This document shows, one piece after another, positions 19,052 through 27,793 of a DNA stretch of 64,000 bases. Below the pieces are notes generated by a model. The model searched no databases. It saw only the letters and a program-made list of their open reading frames with translations, and had not been told where the DNA came from. The position numbers and the translations under genes were made by a program. This DNA is from Candidatus Heimdallarchaeota archaeon (lineage in GTDB: Archaea > Asgardarchaeota > Heimdallarchaeia > JABLTI01). Location: NCBI GenBank assembly GCA_030614005.1, contig JAUWKS010000010.1, positions 1-64,000 of the forward strand. The letters are read 5' to 3'. How positions within the stretch are numbered: the stretch's first letter is position 1; the number at the start of each line of letters is the position of its first letter.

Positions 19052-19594
19052 TTATTTTCTTCTTTTGATGAAGAATACTTGGATAGCTCCGGTTAAAGCG
19101 AGGATACTCAAAACTATTCCTAATCCAATACCACCAGTTTCTGTGACGGTAACATCGAAACCAGCATCTTTCATATGTTGTAAAGCTAAGTCAACACTAT
19201 ATTCGTAGAATGGTAAAGATTCATCAAAACCAACAGAGGCTTTAGGCCAATGTGTAACACTAGGAATACCCAAACCTTCGAGAATTTCTTCACAGATGAT
19301 CTCACGAGGAATCATATGGCTAATGGCTTTGCGAATATGTTTACCAGATTCTTCACCAGCAATAGGACAAAGTTCTCCTGTGCCAATGTAGGGATGATAC
19401 ATATTGATAGCCATTTCTTGGTTACCTGGATCGTCAACTAAAGTGTATGTTGCACCGGCAATAGTCATTTCACTGATCATTGCTTTGAAATTGTAGTCCA
19501 TCATATCAACTACACCAGAAGCAAGAGCAGATAAGGCACCTTCTTTGGAACCATAGAACATATTCTCATAAAAATATTTAAATATATTACACAA
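19052..19594 (-). pseudogene. C-terminal remnant of a family-5 extracellular solute-binding protein
   Basis: 180 residues matching only the end of oligopeptide-type ABC binding proteins: KHIRKAISHMIPREIICEEIL is the conserved R-x-A-[IL] helix, followed by EYSVDLALQHMKDAGFDV and then a C-terminal membrane helix plus FFIKRRK. Complete members are three to four times longer and begin with a signal peptide, which is absent. The open frame begins with TTG 19594 in the middle of the domain, and no ribosome site is visible. Transporter permease or ATPase genes for this family are absent nearby. A truncated relic is the simplest reading. Confidence 0.65.
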
Positions 19595-19905
19595 ATCTGA
19601 GATTAAAGAGGCATTTATTTGAGAATATCTTTCTTATTTTATTGAGAAAAACCCGTTCTTTATAAAGAAAAATCCTTTTCGCGTCAGTAGGGATCTATTA
19701 ACGGTATAATTAAATGCATAGATTCTATCAATTTCGAGAAGGTTCTTATCATTTTAGGGGAGGGTTACAAAAAACCTCTAATAAATCCATTTTAGCTCAA
19801 AAAGTTGCGAAAGCAGTCTAGATATTGTTAGAGAGAAAAGAAGGTTTAATTATTTAAGAGATAATTTATATAAAGCGACTATTTAGAACCTATGGAGTTC
19901 AGCTA
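19595..19905. other. Intergenic region with decayed sequence and a promoter
   Basis: No convincing gene. It presumably contains the deletion point of the binding-protein relic. A 35-codon open frame at 19714-19821 has no clear ribosome site and no recognisable pattern. The last 50 bases hold the promoter of the following regulator. Confidence 0.4.
19854..19874 (+). promoter_or_regulatory. Promoter of wHTH regulator 1 with a TTAAGA element
   Basis: TTTATATAAA (19865-19874) is a textbook archaeal TATA box about 30 nt before the predicted start and 41 nt before ATG 19906. TTAAGAGATAA (19854-19864) abuts it at the BRE position and resembles the half-site of the palindrome at 21099-21116. Confidence 0.6.
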
Positions 19906-20553
19906 ATGGAATCTCAAGATTTAGTAACGTTCAAACCGGTAATTATCAAAATGGTTGATGCAAAAACATTTAGTACCTTTTCTGATGAGCATCTTACTGC
20001 TGTGCTAAGTTTTCTTCGGATTTCAAATTCCATGACTGTACCTGATTTAGTTTTGGCGTTTAAGGATCAAGGTATTATAAAATCAGACTCTACTGTTTAT
20101 AGATATATACAAAAATTAATTGAAAAAGAATTAGTTACCAAGTCCGGCAAACGTATTACTAGCGTCAATCCTGAAGAAGTTAAAAGTGAAACGCTCTACA
20201 GTCGTACTGCCCGTGTTTTTGTTGATAAATCAAATATCCCTGAAATAATTGAAAATCAACCAGATACTCCGTGCAATATTTGTAATTTAAGTGCCCAATT
20301 ATTACAGCAGCTTTTCCCACAAAATAATTTTTCAGCAAAGTGCTTTTCTACAATAATAAGTAAAATAGAGCATTCAAGAATTAAACTTTTTACTCAATTG
20401 GTAGAGAATGCAGACCAAGCTGTTCTGGATCAATTTGATGATATTAGCTTTGATCAAGTGAAAGAAATCATTAATTTAACCGGCTGGATTGCAACCTTGA
20501 AAACAATAGATTTAGATGCGGAGTTAACTGAATGCACTAAAAGTAAAAACTAA
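19906..20553 (+). CDS. Winged-helix transcriptional regulator 1
   Basis: 215 residues. The N-terminal 85 contain a winged HTH: HLTAVLSFLRISNSMTVPDL, then a recognition helix in SDSTVYRYIQKLIEKELVTK and the wing SGKRITSV. A SETLYSRTARVFVD strand follows, then a short Cys segment CNIC and a helical C-terminal domain. The gene at 21296-21931 is a clear paralog over its whole length. The CxxC here versus CTGGEECP there may mark a metal- or redox-sensing site. With its paralog it encloses three short genes on the opposite strand; control of that cluster is inferred from position and shared TTAAGA elements. Confidence 0.7.
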   Translation: MESQDLVTFKPVIIKMVDAKTFSTFSDEHLTAVLSFLRISNSMTVPDLVLAFKDQGIIKSDSTVYRYIQKLIEKELVTKSGKRITSVNPEEVKSETLYSRTARVFVDKSNIPEIIENQPDTPCNICNLSAQLLQQLFPQNNFSAKCFSTIISKIEHSRIKLFTQLVENADQAVLDQFDDISFDQVKEIINLTGWIATLKTIDLDAELTECTKSKN

Positions 20554-20562
20554 AGTTTCTCT

Positions 20563-20586
20563 ATCAAAGATTATTTTGATTTTTTA
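20563..20586 (+). terminator. Terminator of wHTH regulator 1
   Basis: ATCAAA (20563-20568) pairs with TTTGAT (20575-20580) around a six-base loop, followed by TTTTTTATT. Confidence 0.6.
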
Positions 20587-20650
20587 TTCAGTATACTTTT
20601 CTTTAAGAATTAGGTTATAAGTAAAATTGCGATTTAGAGGAAAAATCTAA

Positions 20651-20674
20651 CCCCTGCGATCTTTAACGCAAGGG
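20651..20674 (-). terminator. Terminator of the microprotein operon
   Basis: On the minus strand CCCTTGCG pairs over eight bases (one G-T) with CGCAGGGG around an eight-base loop, followed by TTAGATTTTTCC. It begins two bases after the stop of microprotein C and closes the transcription unit. Confidence 0.65.
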
Positions 20675-20676
20675 AA

Positions 20677-20787
20677 TTAGATATAATCATAACAGTAGTC
20701 TTCAAACATTAAAATGAAAACTTCTTTTTCTTGTTCATTTTGTTTGCAATTTGAATTGTTTTTCTTCTTGTCATTGCTTTGTTTCAT
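20677..20787 (-). CDS. Microprotein C (36 aa)
   Basis: An unrecognised 36-codon gene: MKQSNDKKKNNSNCKQ, then NEQEKEVFILMFEDYCYDYI. The N-terminal half is Lys/Asn-rich and the C-terminal half is acidic and aromatic with a second Cys. GAGGAG lies 10 nt before the ATG. It is third in a minus-strand operon, 38 nt after microprotein B, and is followed at once by a hairpin terminator. A good ribosome site, operon position and terminator support translation. There is no signal peptide. It could be a regulatory peptide or small structural protein; no function is assigned. Confidence 0.6.
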   Translation of the reverse strand: MKQSNDKKKNNSNCKQNEQEKEVFILMFEDYCYDYI

Positions 20788-20825
20788 ACTTTATCTTCTC
20801 CTCAATTTTTTCGTTCTTATTTTTG

Positions 20826-20930
20826 TTATTTGTATTTTTCAGTAATACTCTGCATCATAGTTTGTGTCAATCGACTTTTTTGAAGTTGTTTCTTCACATG
20901 TAATTTCATTTTTTCTGTCTTAACAGTCAT
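20826..20930 (-). CDS. Microprotein B (34 aa)
   Basis: An unrecognised 34-codon gene, MTVKTEKMKLHVKKQ followed by LQKSRLTQTMMQSITEKYK. It is strongly basic and likely helical. Its ribosome site, GGAGGTGAT five bases before the ATG, is a full match to the archaeal 16S tail and one of the best in the window. That site contains the TGA of microprotein A, so the two are translationally coupled. No known family recognised. Confidence 0.65.
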   Translation of the reverse strand: MTVKTEKMKLHVKKQLQKSRLTQTMMQSITEKYK

Positions 20931-20936
20931 CTCTTA

Positions 20937-21047
20937 TCACCTCCAGTTTGTACTCACTTGAGTCAAGCTAATAGTTAATTTTGCATTGACTCCATCATAG
21001 TTCTTTCTGATTTTTTTCTCAAGTTCTTTTCTTGTTTTAATCTTCAT
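20937..21047 (-). CDS. Microprotein A (36 aa)
   Basis: An unrecognised 36-codon gene: MKIKTRKELEKKIRKNYDG, then VNAKLTISLTQVSTNWR. A basic amphipathic first half is followed by a strand-like Ile/Leu/Thr half. TCGGAGAA lies about 8-10 nt before ATG 21047, as it does before microprotein D at 56901. The LEKKIRKN...AKLTISL layout resembles microproteins D and E. First gene of the operon, with a TATA box about 75 nt upstream. No membrane helix or signal peptide. Function unknown. Confidence 0.65.
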   Translation of the reverse strand: MKIKTRKELEKKIRKNYDGVNAKLTISLTQVSTNWR

Positions 21048-21098
21048 TATTATTTTCTCCGACTAATTACGTTTAGGCAGTGTTAGTCTCCTAAAACA

Positions 21099-21116
21099 TT
21101 AAGAAATATTTCTTAA
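21099..21116. promoter_or_regulatory. Perfect 18-bp palindrome at the microprotein promoter
   Basis: TTAAGAAATATTTCTTAA is exactly self-complementary and covers the predicted transcription start of the microprotein operon. The half-site TTAAGAAA recurs at 21187-21194 beside the TATA box of wHTH regulator 2, and TTAAGAGA beside that of regulator 1. Probable operator. Confidence 0.6.
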
Positions 21117-21120
21117 CATA

Positions 21121-21129
21121 GTATATAAG
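21121..21129 (-). promoter_or_regulatory. TATA box of the microprotein operon
   Basis: CTTATATAC on the minus strand predicts a start near 21100 and a leader of about 50 nt. Upstream, TTCTCA (21132-21137) and TGAGAA (21144-21149) form a second inverted repeat. Confidence 0.55.
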
Positions 21130-21186
21130 TTTTCTCATTTAATTGAGAACATTGTTTAATTTTATTAGAACTTGTTTTCTAAGTCT

Positions 21187-21205
21187 TTAAGAAAAATATA
21201 TAAAT
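21187..21205 (+). promoter_or_regulatory. Promoter of wHTH regulator 2
   Basis: TTAAGAAAAATATATAAAT combines the TTAAGA half-site with a TATA box. Transcription would begin near 21225, leaving a leader of about 70 nt. Confidence 0.5.
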
Positions 21206-21295
21206 AACTTGAGAAGATATAGACATATAGATTAAGACTATTTGAATAAATAGATATCTTATGAATAAAATAAGCAAGTACGGAGCGAAGTATTA

Positions 21296-21931
21296 ATGGT
21301 CTCTCAGGAAGCAATAACCTATAAACAAAAACCAGTTAAAATTATTAAAGATCAAAAAACGCTCAAAGTTTTTCATAAAGAAAATTTAATGATGGTTTTG
21401 AAATATCTAAAAAAAGGTCCATGTTCTATACAAGATCTTGTTACCAAATTCAAAGAACACGACAATGAAAAATCGGACAAAACTATTTATCGCTATTTAC
21501 ACAAATTAATTGAAGTTAAATTAGTAGCAAAAGCAGGTAAAAGAGTCACTGCTGATGAAGACGACGAAATTTTCAGCGAAACAATTTATATTCGATCCGC
21601 AAAAGCATTCATTACTGTTAATCCAATAGATGACCGAGAATGCACAGGTGGAGAAGAATGCCCTGTTTGGGAAGCGATACGATTATTGGTTGGTCAATTT
21701 TTTGATAAGAAAGGAGACAGAAAGAGCTTCAGTGATTTAGCTACTAAATTAGATCGTGATATAGATAAGCTTGTCATTGAAATGTTTGAAAATGCTGATG
21801 AAGAAACACTTGATAAAATTGTAGAACTAGATTGGTCAGGTATCAATCATGTAATGCAATTTGCAGGATGGTTAGCCATTAGTACAAAGATAGACATTTC
21901 TAAAGAATTAGAAAAAAGTTACAATGCATAA
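21296..21931 (+). CDS. Winged-helix transcriptional regulator 2
   Basis: 211 residues, full-length paralog of the protein at 19906-20553. wHTH: NLMMVLKYLKKGPCSIQDL, recognition helix in KSDKTIYRYLHKLIEVKLVA, wing KAGKRVTADE. The SETIYIRSAKAFIT strand follows, then the Cys-bearing CTGGEECPVW and a helical C-terminal half ending in GWLAISTKIDISKELE. Divergent from the microprotein operon, with a half-site of that promoter's palindrome next to its TATA box, so shared or cross-regulation is likely. The stop codon lies at the base of a small hairpin (21930-21945). Confidence 0.7.
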   Translation: MVSQEAITYKQKPVKIIKDQKTLKVFHKENLMMVLKYLKKGPCSIQDLVTKFKEHDNEKSDKTIYRYLHKLIEVKLVAKAGKRVTADEDDEIFSETIYIRSAKAFITVNPIDDRECTGGEECPVWEAIRLLVGQFFDKKGDRKSFSDLATKLDRDIDKLVIEMFENADEETLDKIVELDWSGINHVMQFAGWLAISTKIDISKELEKSYNA

Positions 21932-22080
21932 TCTCATTTGAGATTTTACTAAACAAAACAATAACATCAAAAGTATTTAACTCTAGAACTTGAGGGCGAG
22001 GTTTCCCTAATTAACCATTCCTTTCTCCTCTCTCTCAAGTTTATTGATTACTTTTTACTTCGTTATGCAGATTGAAAAAC

Positions 22081-22617
22081 CTAGTCTAACTCTTGGATAT
22101 AAGTTGAAAATGGTTCAAGTTCTTTCCAAAGATTGAAATGAGTGTTAAGAATCCCAGCTAAATTAGAATACTCGACAAACATTCCTTGTTTCCGAAAACC
22201 AAGGAGGTTATCAAACGTTTTAAGGGCTAAGATAATTTCCCAACCAGTATGGTTTGATTTTTCTCGCATAAAGGTTCGAAGGTTAGTAAAAAGAACTTTA
22301 GGTGTATCATCACTATCAGGACCATTAAAATCAGTAATAAGTATTGCACAGATACGAGTTAATCTTTTAAGATCTACTTCAGTGCTCACTTGATATCGTT
22401 TTCTTAGCTTTTCACTTAGATTATAGGTAACACCATCAGATCTCATTAATGTATAAGGTATAGATAATGTCTCTTTTTCCTTATTTTCAATAAATGAGCC
22501 AGGCTTAAAAACGAGTTTACCTACTGATGACTGAATAATTAAATTGAAACCTGTTTGTTGTAAATATTCAATGCCAATTTTGAATTTGTTTTGTCTCTCT
22601 TTACGATTCATAAACAT
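22081..22617 (-). CDS. Hypothetical protein
   Basis: 178 residues, unrecognised. No signal peptide or membrane helix; mixed alpha/beta composition. The first 25 residues are basic (NRKERQNKFKIG). The middle has a strand-rich part (KLVFKPGSFIENKEKETLSI) and the end is helical. It stands alone, divergent from the small lipoprotein-like gene at 22714 and convergent with wHTH regulator 2. Length and codon use look like a real gene. Confidence 0.45.
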   Translation of the reverse strand: MFMNRKERQNKFKIGIEYLQQTGFNLIIQSSVGKLVFKPGSFIENKEKETLSIPYTLMRSDGVTYNLSEKLRKRYQVSTEVDLKRLTRICAILITDFNGPDSDDTPKVLFTNLRTFMREKSNHTGWEIILALKTFDNLLGFRKQGMFVEYSNLAGILNTHFNLWKELEPFSTYIQELD

Positions 22618-22713
22618 AAAACGACTGAAGAAGTTATAAGATTTCTCATATTAAGTATAGTTAGTAATGAGTAAAGCTAATATTAGTTTAAACTCTCAAT
22701 TATTTGATGCATT

Positions 22714-23238
22714 ATGAAAAAAGGAGTCAAAATTTCTTTAATAGTTGTTCCGATTGTAATCGTAGTTGTCTTAGGGGCAACATTGGGTGGAACATTACTT
22801 TACACGAAGAATAATGTGAGTTACACTATTGGTGATACAACTTTAACAAATGATATTGCTAGATTATCTTTGGGAGTGTTTTCAGGGCATATAGAAACAG
22901 ATACTCCTCTCGAGATAGTTAACAATGGACTTTATGATATCATTAATTTATCAATCACAATAACAATTACTGGGCAAAATTTCGATGAATTAGCAGATCT
23001 TAATGGTATAGTTTTAGGTCATGGTGTGAATGATTTGGGAACAATTCCAAAAGGTGAGTCTTGGTCAGGAGTTCTTGAAATAACAATAAATGAATATATT
23101 GTAATTCTTGCTATTCAAGATGGAGAAATGAAAATCAGTATTGATATTGCTTTCAAGTTGAATTTTGTTCTTTTCAAACCAAACTTAGCTTATAATGAAG
23201 TACAAATTGAAGAATGGGACTCACCTTTCGATTTCTGA
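22714..23238 (+). CDS. Membrane-anchored protein, possible LEA/WHy-like domain
   Basis: 174 residues with an N-terminal membrane helix (ISLIVVPIVIVVVLGATLGG) and an exported domain. The domain (ETDTPLEIVNNGLYDIINLS, then ITITITGQNF...LGTIPKGESWSGVLEI) looks like a beta-sandwich of the LEA-14/WHy type found in archaeal envelope proteins. The family call is by pattern only. It is a single gene between two divergent or convergent neighbours. Confidence 0.5.
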   Translation: MKKGVKISLIVVPIVIVVVLGATLGGTLLYTKNNVSYTIGDTTLTNDIARLSLGVFSGHIETDTPLEIVNNGLYDIINLSITITITGQNFDELADLNGIVLGHGVNDLGTIPKGESWSGVLEITINEYIVILAIQDGEMKISIDIAFKLNFVLFKPNLAYNEVQIEEWDSPFDF

Positions 23239-23300
23239 TCTTATTTGATTGAAGTAATAAAAAGAATAAAGGTAGGGGTTGTATGTTTACCCCTTTATCT

Positions 23301-24206
23301 TTAAGTAAATTTTTCGTACCAAACCTTGATAACAAATTCAAGCCATTTGGTATGCATATCTCCACCATCTATCCAACCTTTCTCTTTTTGACCAAAATAC
23401 TCAGGAATGTCTGGATGGGAAGCAATTTCTGCTAAAGGAATATTCTGTTTTTTGAGCTGTTTCAGAGTTGAAAGAAGCTCCTCAAAATATTTTCTTACAT
23501 TACTGATGAACTTTTTATCAACGATGGATCCATGACCGGAAATGAAATGGTCGACGTCTAAAGATTCCCATTTTTTATACACGTCAATTACTAACGGATC
23601 AAAGACATATTGTGCATAACTTGTTACTATATTATCACCTGTACACACAAGCTTCTCTTTAGCTGAATAAATATAGGATGAATCTTTTGAATGTCCACCG
23701 GTTACTTTTACTACTAATTCATGACCTTCTGGTCCTATTGTCATTTCACTTGCAATAGGAGTATTAGGCAAAAACCATAGACCATTCTTTATCGTTGAAA
23801 CTATTTCAGCAGAATCTGAATATTCTTCTGCGTTTTTAGCTAATTGAATGTGAATATCTTCGGGAGGACTTAGAACATCTGGTTTTATAATTTCTACTCC
23901 AATCTCAGGGGCAACAATTTTGACATCTTTAAAAACTTCCATAGCCATAAAATGATCTTCGTGCATATGGGTTAAAATAAGATGAGAAGTTTTTTTAGCA
24001 AAATGTTTCTCCATATCCTCTCTAAATTCCTTGGCAAAAGCAATGTTCATCCCACAATCAACAAAAACCAATTCACCTGGTAAAGAAATACACGTCATTA
24101 GTGAAGTATGAGCTGGTCGAAGGTCTCCTCTGAACTCTTTTCTTGTTGCTAACGTTGTAAAGACATTTTCTGATACTTGTATATATTTATCTTTAATCTC
24201 ATTCAT
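23301..24206 (-). CDS. Metallo-beta-lactamase-fold hydrolase
   Basis: 301 residues from ATG 24206, chosen because TGGAGG lies eight to ten bases before it; the open frame extends 20 codons further up. Metal ligands are present in order: THMHEDH (HxHxDH), His in TGGHSKDSS, Asp in CTGDNIV and His in FISGHGS. The insertion between the third and fourth motifs is moderate. The fold covers thioester hydrolases, lactonases and others, so the substrate is open. The PIG-L deacetylase gene upstream on the same strand is separated by about 100 nt. Confidence 0.85.
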   Translation of the reverse strand: MNEIKDKYIQVSENVFTTLATRKEFRGDLRPAHTSLMTCISLPGELVFVDCGMNIAFAKEFREDMEKHFAKKTSHLILTHMHEDHFMAMEVFKDVKIVAPEIGVEIIKPDVLSPPEDIHIQLAKNAEEYSDSAEIVSTIKNGLWFLPNTPIASEMTIGPEGHELVVKVTGGHSKDSSYIYSAKEKLVCTGDNIVTSYAQYVFDPLVIDVYKKWESLDVDHFISGHGSIVDKKFISNVRKYFEELLSTLKQLKKQNIPLAEIASHPDIPEYFGQKEKGWIDGGDMHTKWLEFVIKVWYEKFT

Positions 24207-24310
24207 TTCTAGTTTCCTCCATAAAAGCAATATCACAGTATAATCGAATATTTTTAAGGATTTCATTTATAATCTAAACTGAAAACTAATTGAATTTCAT
24301 AATAGATACG

Positions 24311-25006
24311 TTACACAATAAATTTTCTTGCCCAATGACGTCTTCGTAGAATTGAAAATCTCTCAGCGTACTGTACATCGGAATCCATGCCCATACTTCT
24401 TCTTCGTGCTACAACATTTTCTACTGCTCCAACCCATCCGTATGTTTCCGCATAACAATTTGTTACTTCTTTTATTTTATCAATTGAATCAGAAACATCC
24501 ACGTAAATAGAAGGTAAAAGAGCTCTCTCATCATAGTATTGAAAAATAGTCAAATCTTCTCGGTGGGCACCTAATGGAGACACTATTCGAGGTATTCTTG
24601 CCATAGGAACAGCATCAATAAGGAGTTGAGCCATTGATCTATGATCAGGGTGCCGGTGAAAGGAGTTCCAAGTGATGATTGCATCAGGTTTTATCTCGCT
24701 AATTACTCCAGCTAATTTCTTGGCATTTTTTCGTGTTATTTCAACTTCCGTATCTTCGAAATCTAAGAACATAATCTCACAATCAATTATTTTCGCTACT
24801 TTTTGAGCATGGTCCTCTCGAGCAGAAACGATTTTTTCAACAGGAACATCACCCATTAACGAAGTCATTTCTCCATGAGTAGCAAAACATAAAACAACTC
24901 GATCTCCACGAGTAATATGATTGGCCATTGTTCCTACACAACTTATTTCATCATCAGCGTGAGGAAAACAAGCAAAAATGGTTTTTCTATCATCATTTTG
25001 TTTCAA
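24311..25006 (-). CDS. PIG-L/LmbE-family deacetylase
   Basis: 231 residues. PHADDE near residue 17 is the metal- and base-bearing HPDDE motif, and FHRHPDHRSMAQ carries the third ligand. These zinc enzymes remove N-acetyl groups from GlcNAc-containing lipids or thiols. The start is TTG 25006, supported by GGTGAT five bases upstream. The length fits the family. It could act in glycolipid or low-molecular-weight-thiol metabolism; no partner gene is adjacent. Confidence 0.85.
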   Translation of the reverse strand: MKQNDDRKTIFACFPHADDEISCVGTMANHITRGDRVVLCFATHGEMTSLMGDVPVEKIVSAREDHAQKVAKIIDCEIMFLDFEDTEVEITRKNAKKLAGVISEIKPDAIITWNSFHRHPDHRSMAQLLIDAVPMARIPRIVSPLGAHREDLTIFQYYDERALLPSIYVDVSDSIDKIKEVTNCYAETYGWVGAVENVVARRRSMGMDSDVQYAERFSILRRRHWARKFIV

Positions 25007-25116
25007 AATATCACCAGAGATTCAAGATACAATTATTCATATTAAAGATTGAATGTATTAAAATAAATGTGTCTAATAATGTGAAAATGATAAAAATAGA
25101 AAAATTAAAGTGGAAT

Positions 25117-26680
25117 TCAATTCCAATTATGCAACTTGTAATATTCTGTAACCATCTTCTTAATATCTACTACTGAACCTTTTGTAGGACCCCTTTTTAA
25201 TGGTTCTTTTAGAAATCGTTCCGGTAAAGTATCATCTCTTTGAGACATCCCAAACTTCTGGTTAAGTTTCTTTTGCAAATCAATTGACTCATTCATAATT
25301 TTTTGAAGATAGGCAGGTGTATATTTTATTCCTGTACAAGTTAGTAAGAGAGAGGATATGTTATCAAAATTCAAAACATCCATACATAACCCGATGTTTT
25401 TACACATAGTGAGGCAATCAGTAAGTAAGGCTATTTTTTCTGAATAGAAAACTAATGCTGCTTTACCCTCTTCAGATAAACGATCAGCTGCTTTTTCTGT
25501 GCCAAATCTTTTTTTGGCCTCTGCTTTTCTATTTGTAAGTTCAAAAAACGGTTCTGCTCGTAAATGATCTCCTCCTCTAGAGGCAATAGCGTAAGTTAGT
25601 CCGTAGGCTTTAATTCCACGAGGGTCACCATTAATAATATCTAATCCTTTAACATGAAGAACTAATTTTTGAGCCGCTTCACTAAAATCTTGTGAAAGCA
25701 GAAAAGTACCATTAGCAAGACGATTACCGATGCCTTCTCTGAAAGTTATCTGTTTAATCACTTCTCGAACTTTGTCATTGTCTCCCCACTTTAAATCAAG
25801 CCCATCTAAATCACAAGGTTGAATTAAACCTTTTTCTTGGCATTCCATTATCCAAGCAATTACTTCAGAAGTAGATATAGAATCAAGACCCATCTGATTT
25901 AACCAATGATTCATTTCAAGAGCAAAAGGAAGATGCTCATTGCCTATCTTTGAAGTAAAGCTACATAATGTTTCATATTCTGGTCCCTCAGCTTCTATGC
26001 CTTCGCAAATGTAATATCTTGAACAATGTAAGTTACAATTAAAACAAGCTTTATTTTTCACTTTGAAAGTTCTAGCTAGTTTTTCGCCGGAAACTTTGTC
26101 AATATAATCACAAACACCATCTTGGAAATGATTAACAGGTAAAATACCAATTCTATTTAAATCAGACATTAGCATTGTTGTACCCATTTGGTAACGTTTA
26201 GTATATTCATTGTGATTCTGAATATCTTGTTCAATTTTCTTTACTTCAGCTAAAAATGCTAATGGTTCAGCAAATTCAATCGATTTTGAACCACGAACAG
26301 CAATTGCTTTGAGATTTTTAGAACCCATGACAGCGCCCATACCAGTTCGTCCATTAACACGATTTCCACTCGAGACAATGGTTGAATAGAGAACTTGGTG
26401 CTCTCCAGCAGAACCTATTGCCGCAACCTGAATTTGATAATCTCGATGTATTCTTCTAATGATGCTTGTTGTTTCGACTATTGTTTTTTCTTTAAGTCGT
26501 GAACCATCACAAAATTCTACACCATCGTTTGTAATAAAAAGGTAAGATAATTGGTCAGCTTTTCCAGTAATTATAATATGGTCAAATCCAGTTAGTTTCA
26601 TTTCAGGACCAAATGATCCACCTGCAGCTGAATCACCAAGAATTCCTGTTAATGGTGATTTTGCTGTGACAATAAAATCC
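25117..26680 (-). pseudogene. Aldehyde:ferredoxin oxidoreductase, both ends missing
   Basis: Tungstopterin oxidoreductase body. It keeps the 4Fe-4S ligands Cys186, Cys189 and Cys193 (CFNCNLHC, numbered from ATG 26601), the GRTGMGAVMGSKNLKAI block and a late Cys in DCLTMCKNIG. Homology continues upstream of that ATG without a start codon: VTAKSPLTGILGDSAAGGSF is still in frame up to about 26680, where a TAA soon follows. The first 70-80 residues, which build part of the pterin-binding domain, are gone. At the other end the frame stops at YYKLHNWN, where AOR proteins normally continue for another 15-30 residues. No ribosome site is visible at 26601. Probably inactive. Confidence 0.7.
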
Positions 26681-26771
26681 TTTATTATCAGTAAATTTTT
26701 ACTTGAAAAGGAAACAGTTTGGAATTATACTTTAAAACAATAGATAAAATATGCTAGGTGAATGATTAAGA

Positions 26772-27791
26772 ATGAAACAGGCATTTATTACAGGAGCAAA
26801 TGGATTCATAGGTAGCTTTCTTACGAAACATCTAGCTGAACAAGGAATACAAACAACTGCCTTTATTCTCAAAGGAACAGATTGTGATTTACTTCGTATT
26901 ATCTATCCCACACTCAAAAACGTAACAATTGTTGAAGGAAATATTCTAGATAAAGAATCTCTTAATGAGCTAGTTAAGGGAAAAGATTACATTGTTCATC
27001 TAGCAGGAGTAGTTATTGGTTATGAGCAAGAGGATTTTGATCGAATAAATGTTAAAGGCACAGAAAATATCCTAAACGCTTGTATAGAATACAATCCTAA
27101 AGTAGAACGAATAGTACTCACATCCTCAAGTGCAGCTGCAGGATTTGGTACTGCTGATAACCCATTGACAGAGGATCAAGAACCACGACCTTTACCGGGT
27201 GATTTTTACGGTATATCAAAATATCGGATGGAACGTTTAGCTGAAACCTATAAAGATAGATTATCAATAACAATTATTCGACCTTGTGCGGTGATAGGTC
27301 CAGGCAATCAAGTGGTACAGGAAAATTATCCATTAATTAAAAAGGGATTTAAATTAGAGTTCCTAGGTCCTAAACGTGCTGCTAGCACAATTAATGTTGA
27401 AGATTTAGCATTTGGTTTTTATCTTTGTATGGTAAAACCCGAAGCAAAAGGAGAAGTATTCTATTTCTGTGCAAATGGAATTACTTCTTTATCAGAATAT
27501 CAAGAAATAGTTAGTTATATAATTTCAAATCGAAAATATGGAACATTGATTAGTATACCAATTCCCCGATTTCTTATGAAGACTTTGGCATTAATAGTTG
27601 AAAGAGTTCATCGGATAAAAAAGAAACCAGCGCCATTTATTAGCAAAACAAAAATTATTGGTATTTATGCCCCAGGGCAAGTAGTTAGTGCTGAAAAAGC
27701 CAAGAGACTTCTTGGATGGAAACCTAAATACTCAATTGTTCAAAGTATTATAATTGAAGCAAATTGGTTTATTGAGCAAGGTTGGATCTAA
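26772..27791 (+). CDS. NAD-dependent epimerase/dehydratase (extended SDR)
   Basis: 339 residues. Nucleotide-binding TGANGFIGSFLTKHL at the N-terminus, acidic strand end, catalytic Thr/Ser in VLTSSSAAAGFG and the YGISK active-site motif. Hydrophobic Pro-rich helices near the C-terminus (PIPRFLMKTLALIVERVH) are typical of 3-beta-hydroxysteroid-dehydrogenase-like members that act on lipids. First gene of a tight three-gene operon with a CPBP protease and a second extended SDR of the same type. Confidence 0.85.
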   Translation: MKQAFITGANGFIGSFLTKHLAEQGIQTTAFILKGTDCDLLRIIYPTLKNVTIVEGNILDKESLNELVKGKDYIVHLAGVVIGYEQEDFDRINVKGTENILNACIEYNPKVERIVLTSSSAAAGFGTADNPLTEDQEPRPLPGDFYGISKYRMERLAETYKDRLSITIIRPCAVIGPGNQVVQENYPLIKKGFKLEFLGPKRAASTINVEDLAFGFYLCMVKPEAKGEVFYFCANGITSLSEYQEIVSYIISNRKYGTLISIPIPRFLMKTLALIVERVHRIKKKPAPFISKTKIIGIYAPGQVVSAEKAKRLLGWKPKYSIVQSIIIEANWFIEQGWI

Positions 27792-27793
27792 AA

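Noticed and set aside
19714..19821. 35-codon plus-strand frame upstream of wHTH regulator 1
   Set aside because: No convincing ribosome site, no TATA box in front, and no similarity to the microproteins.
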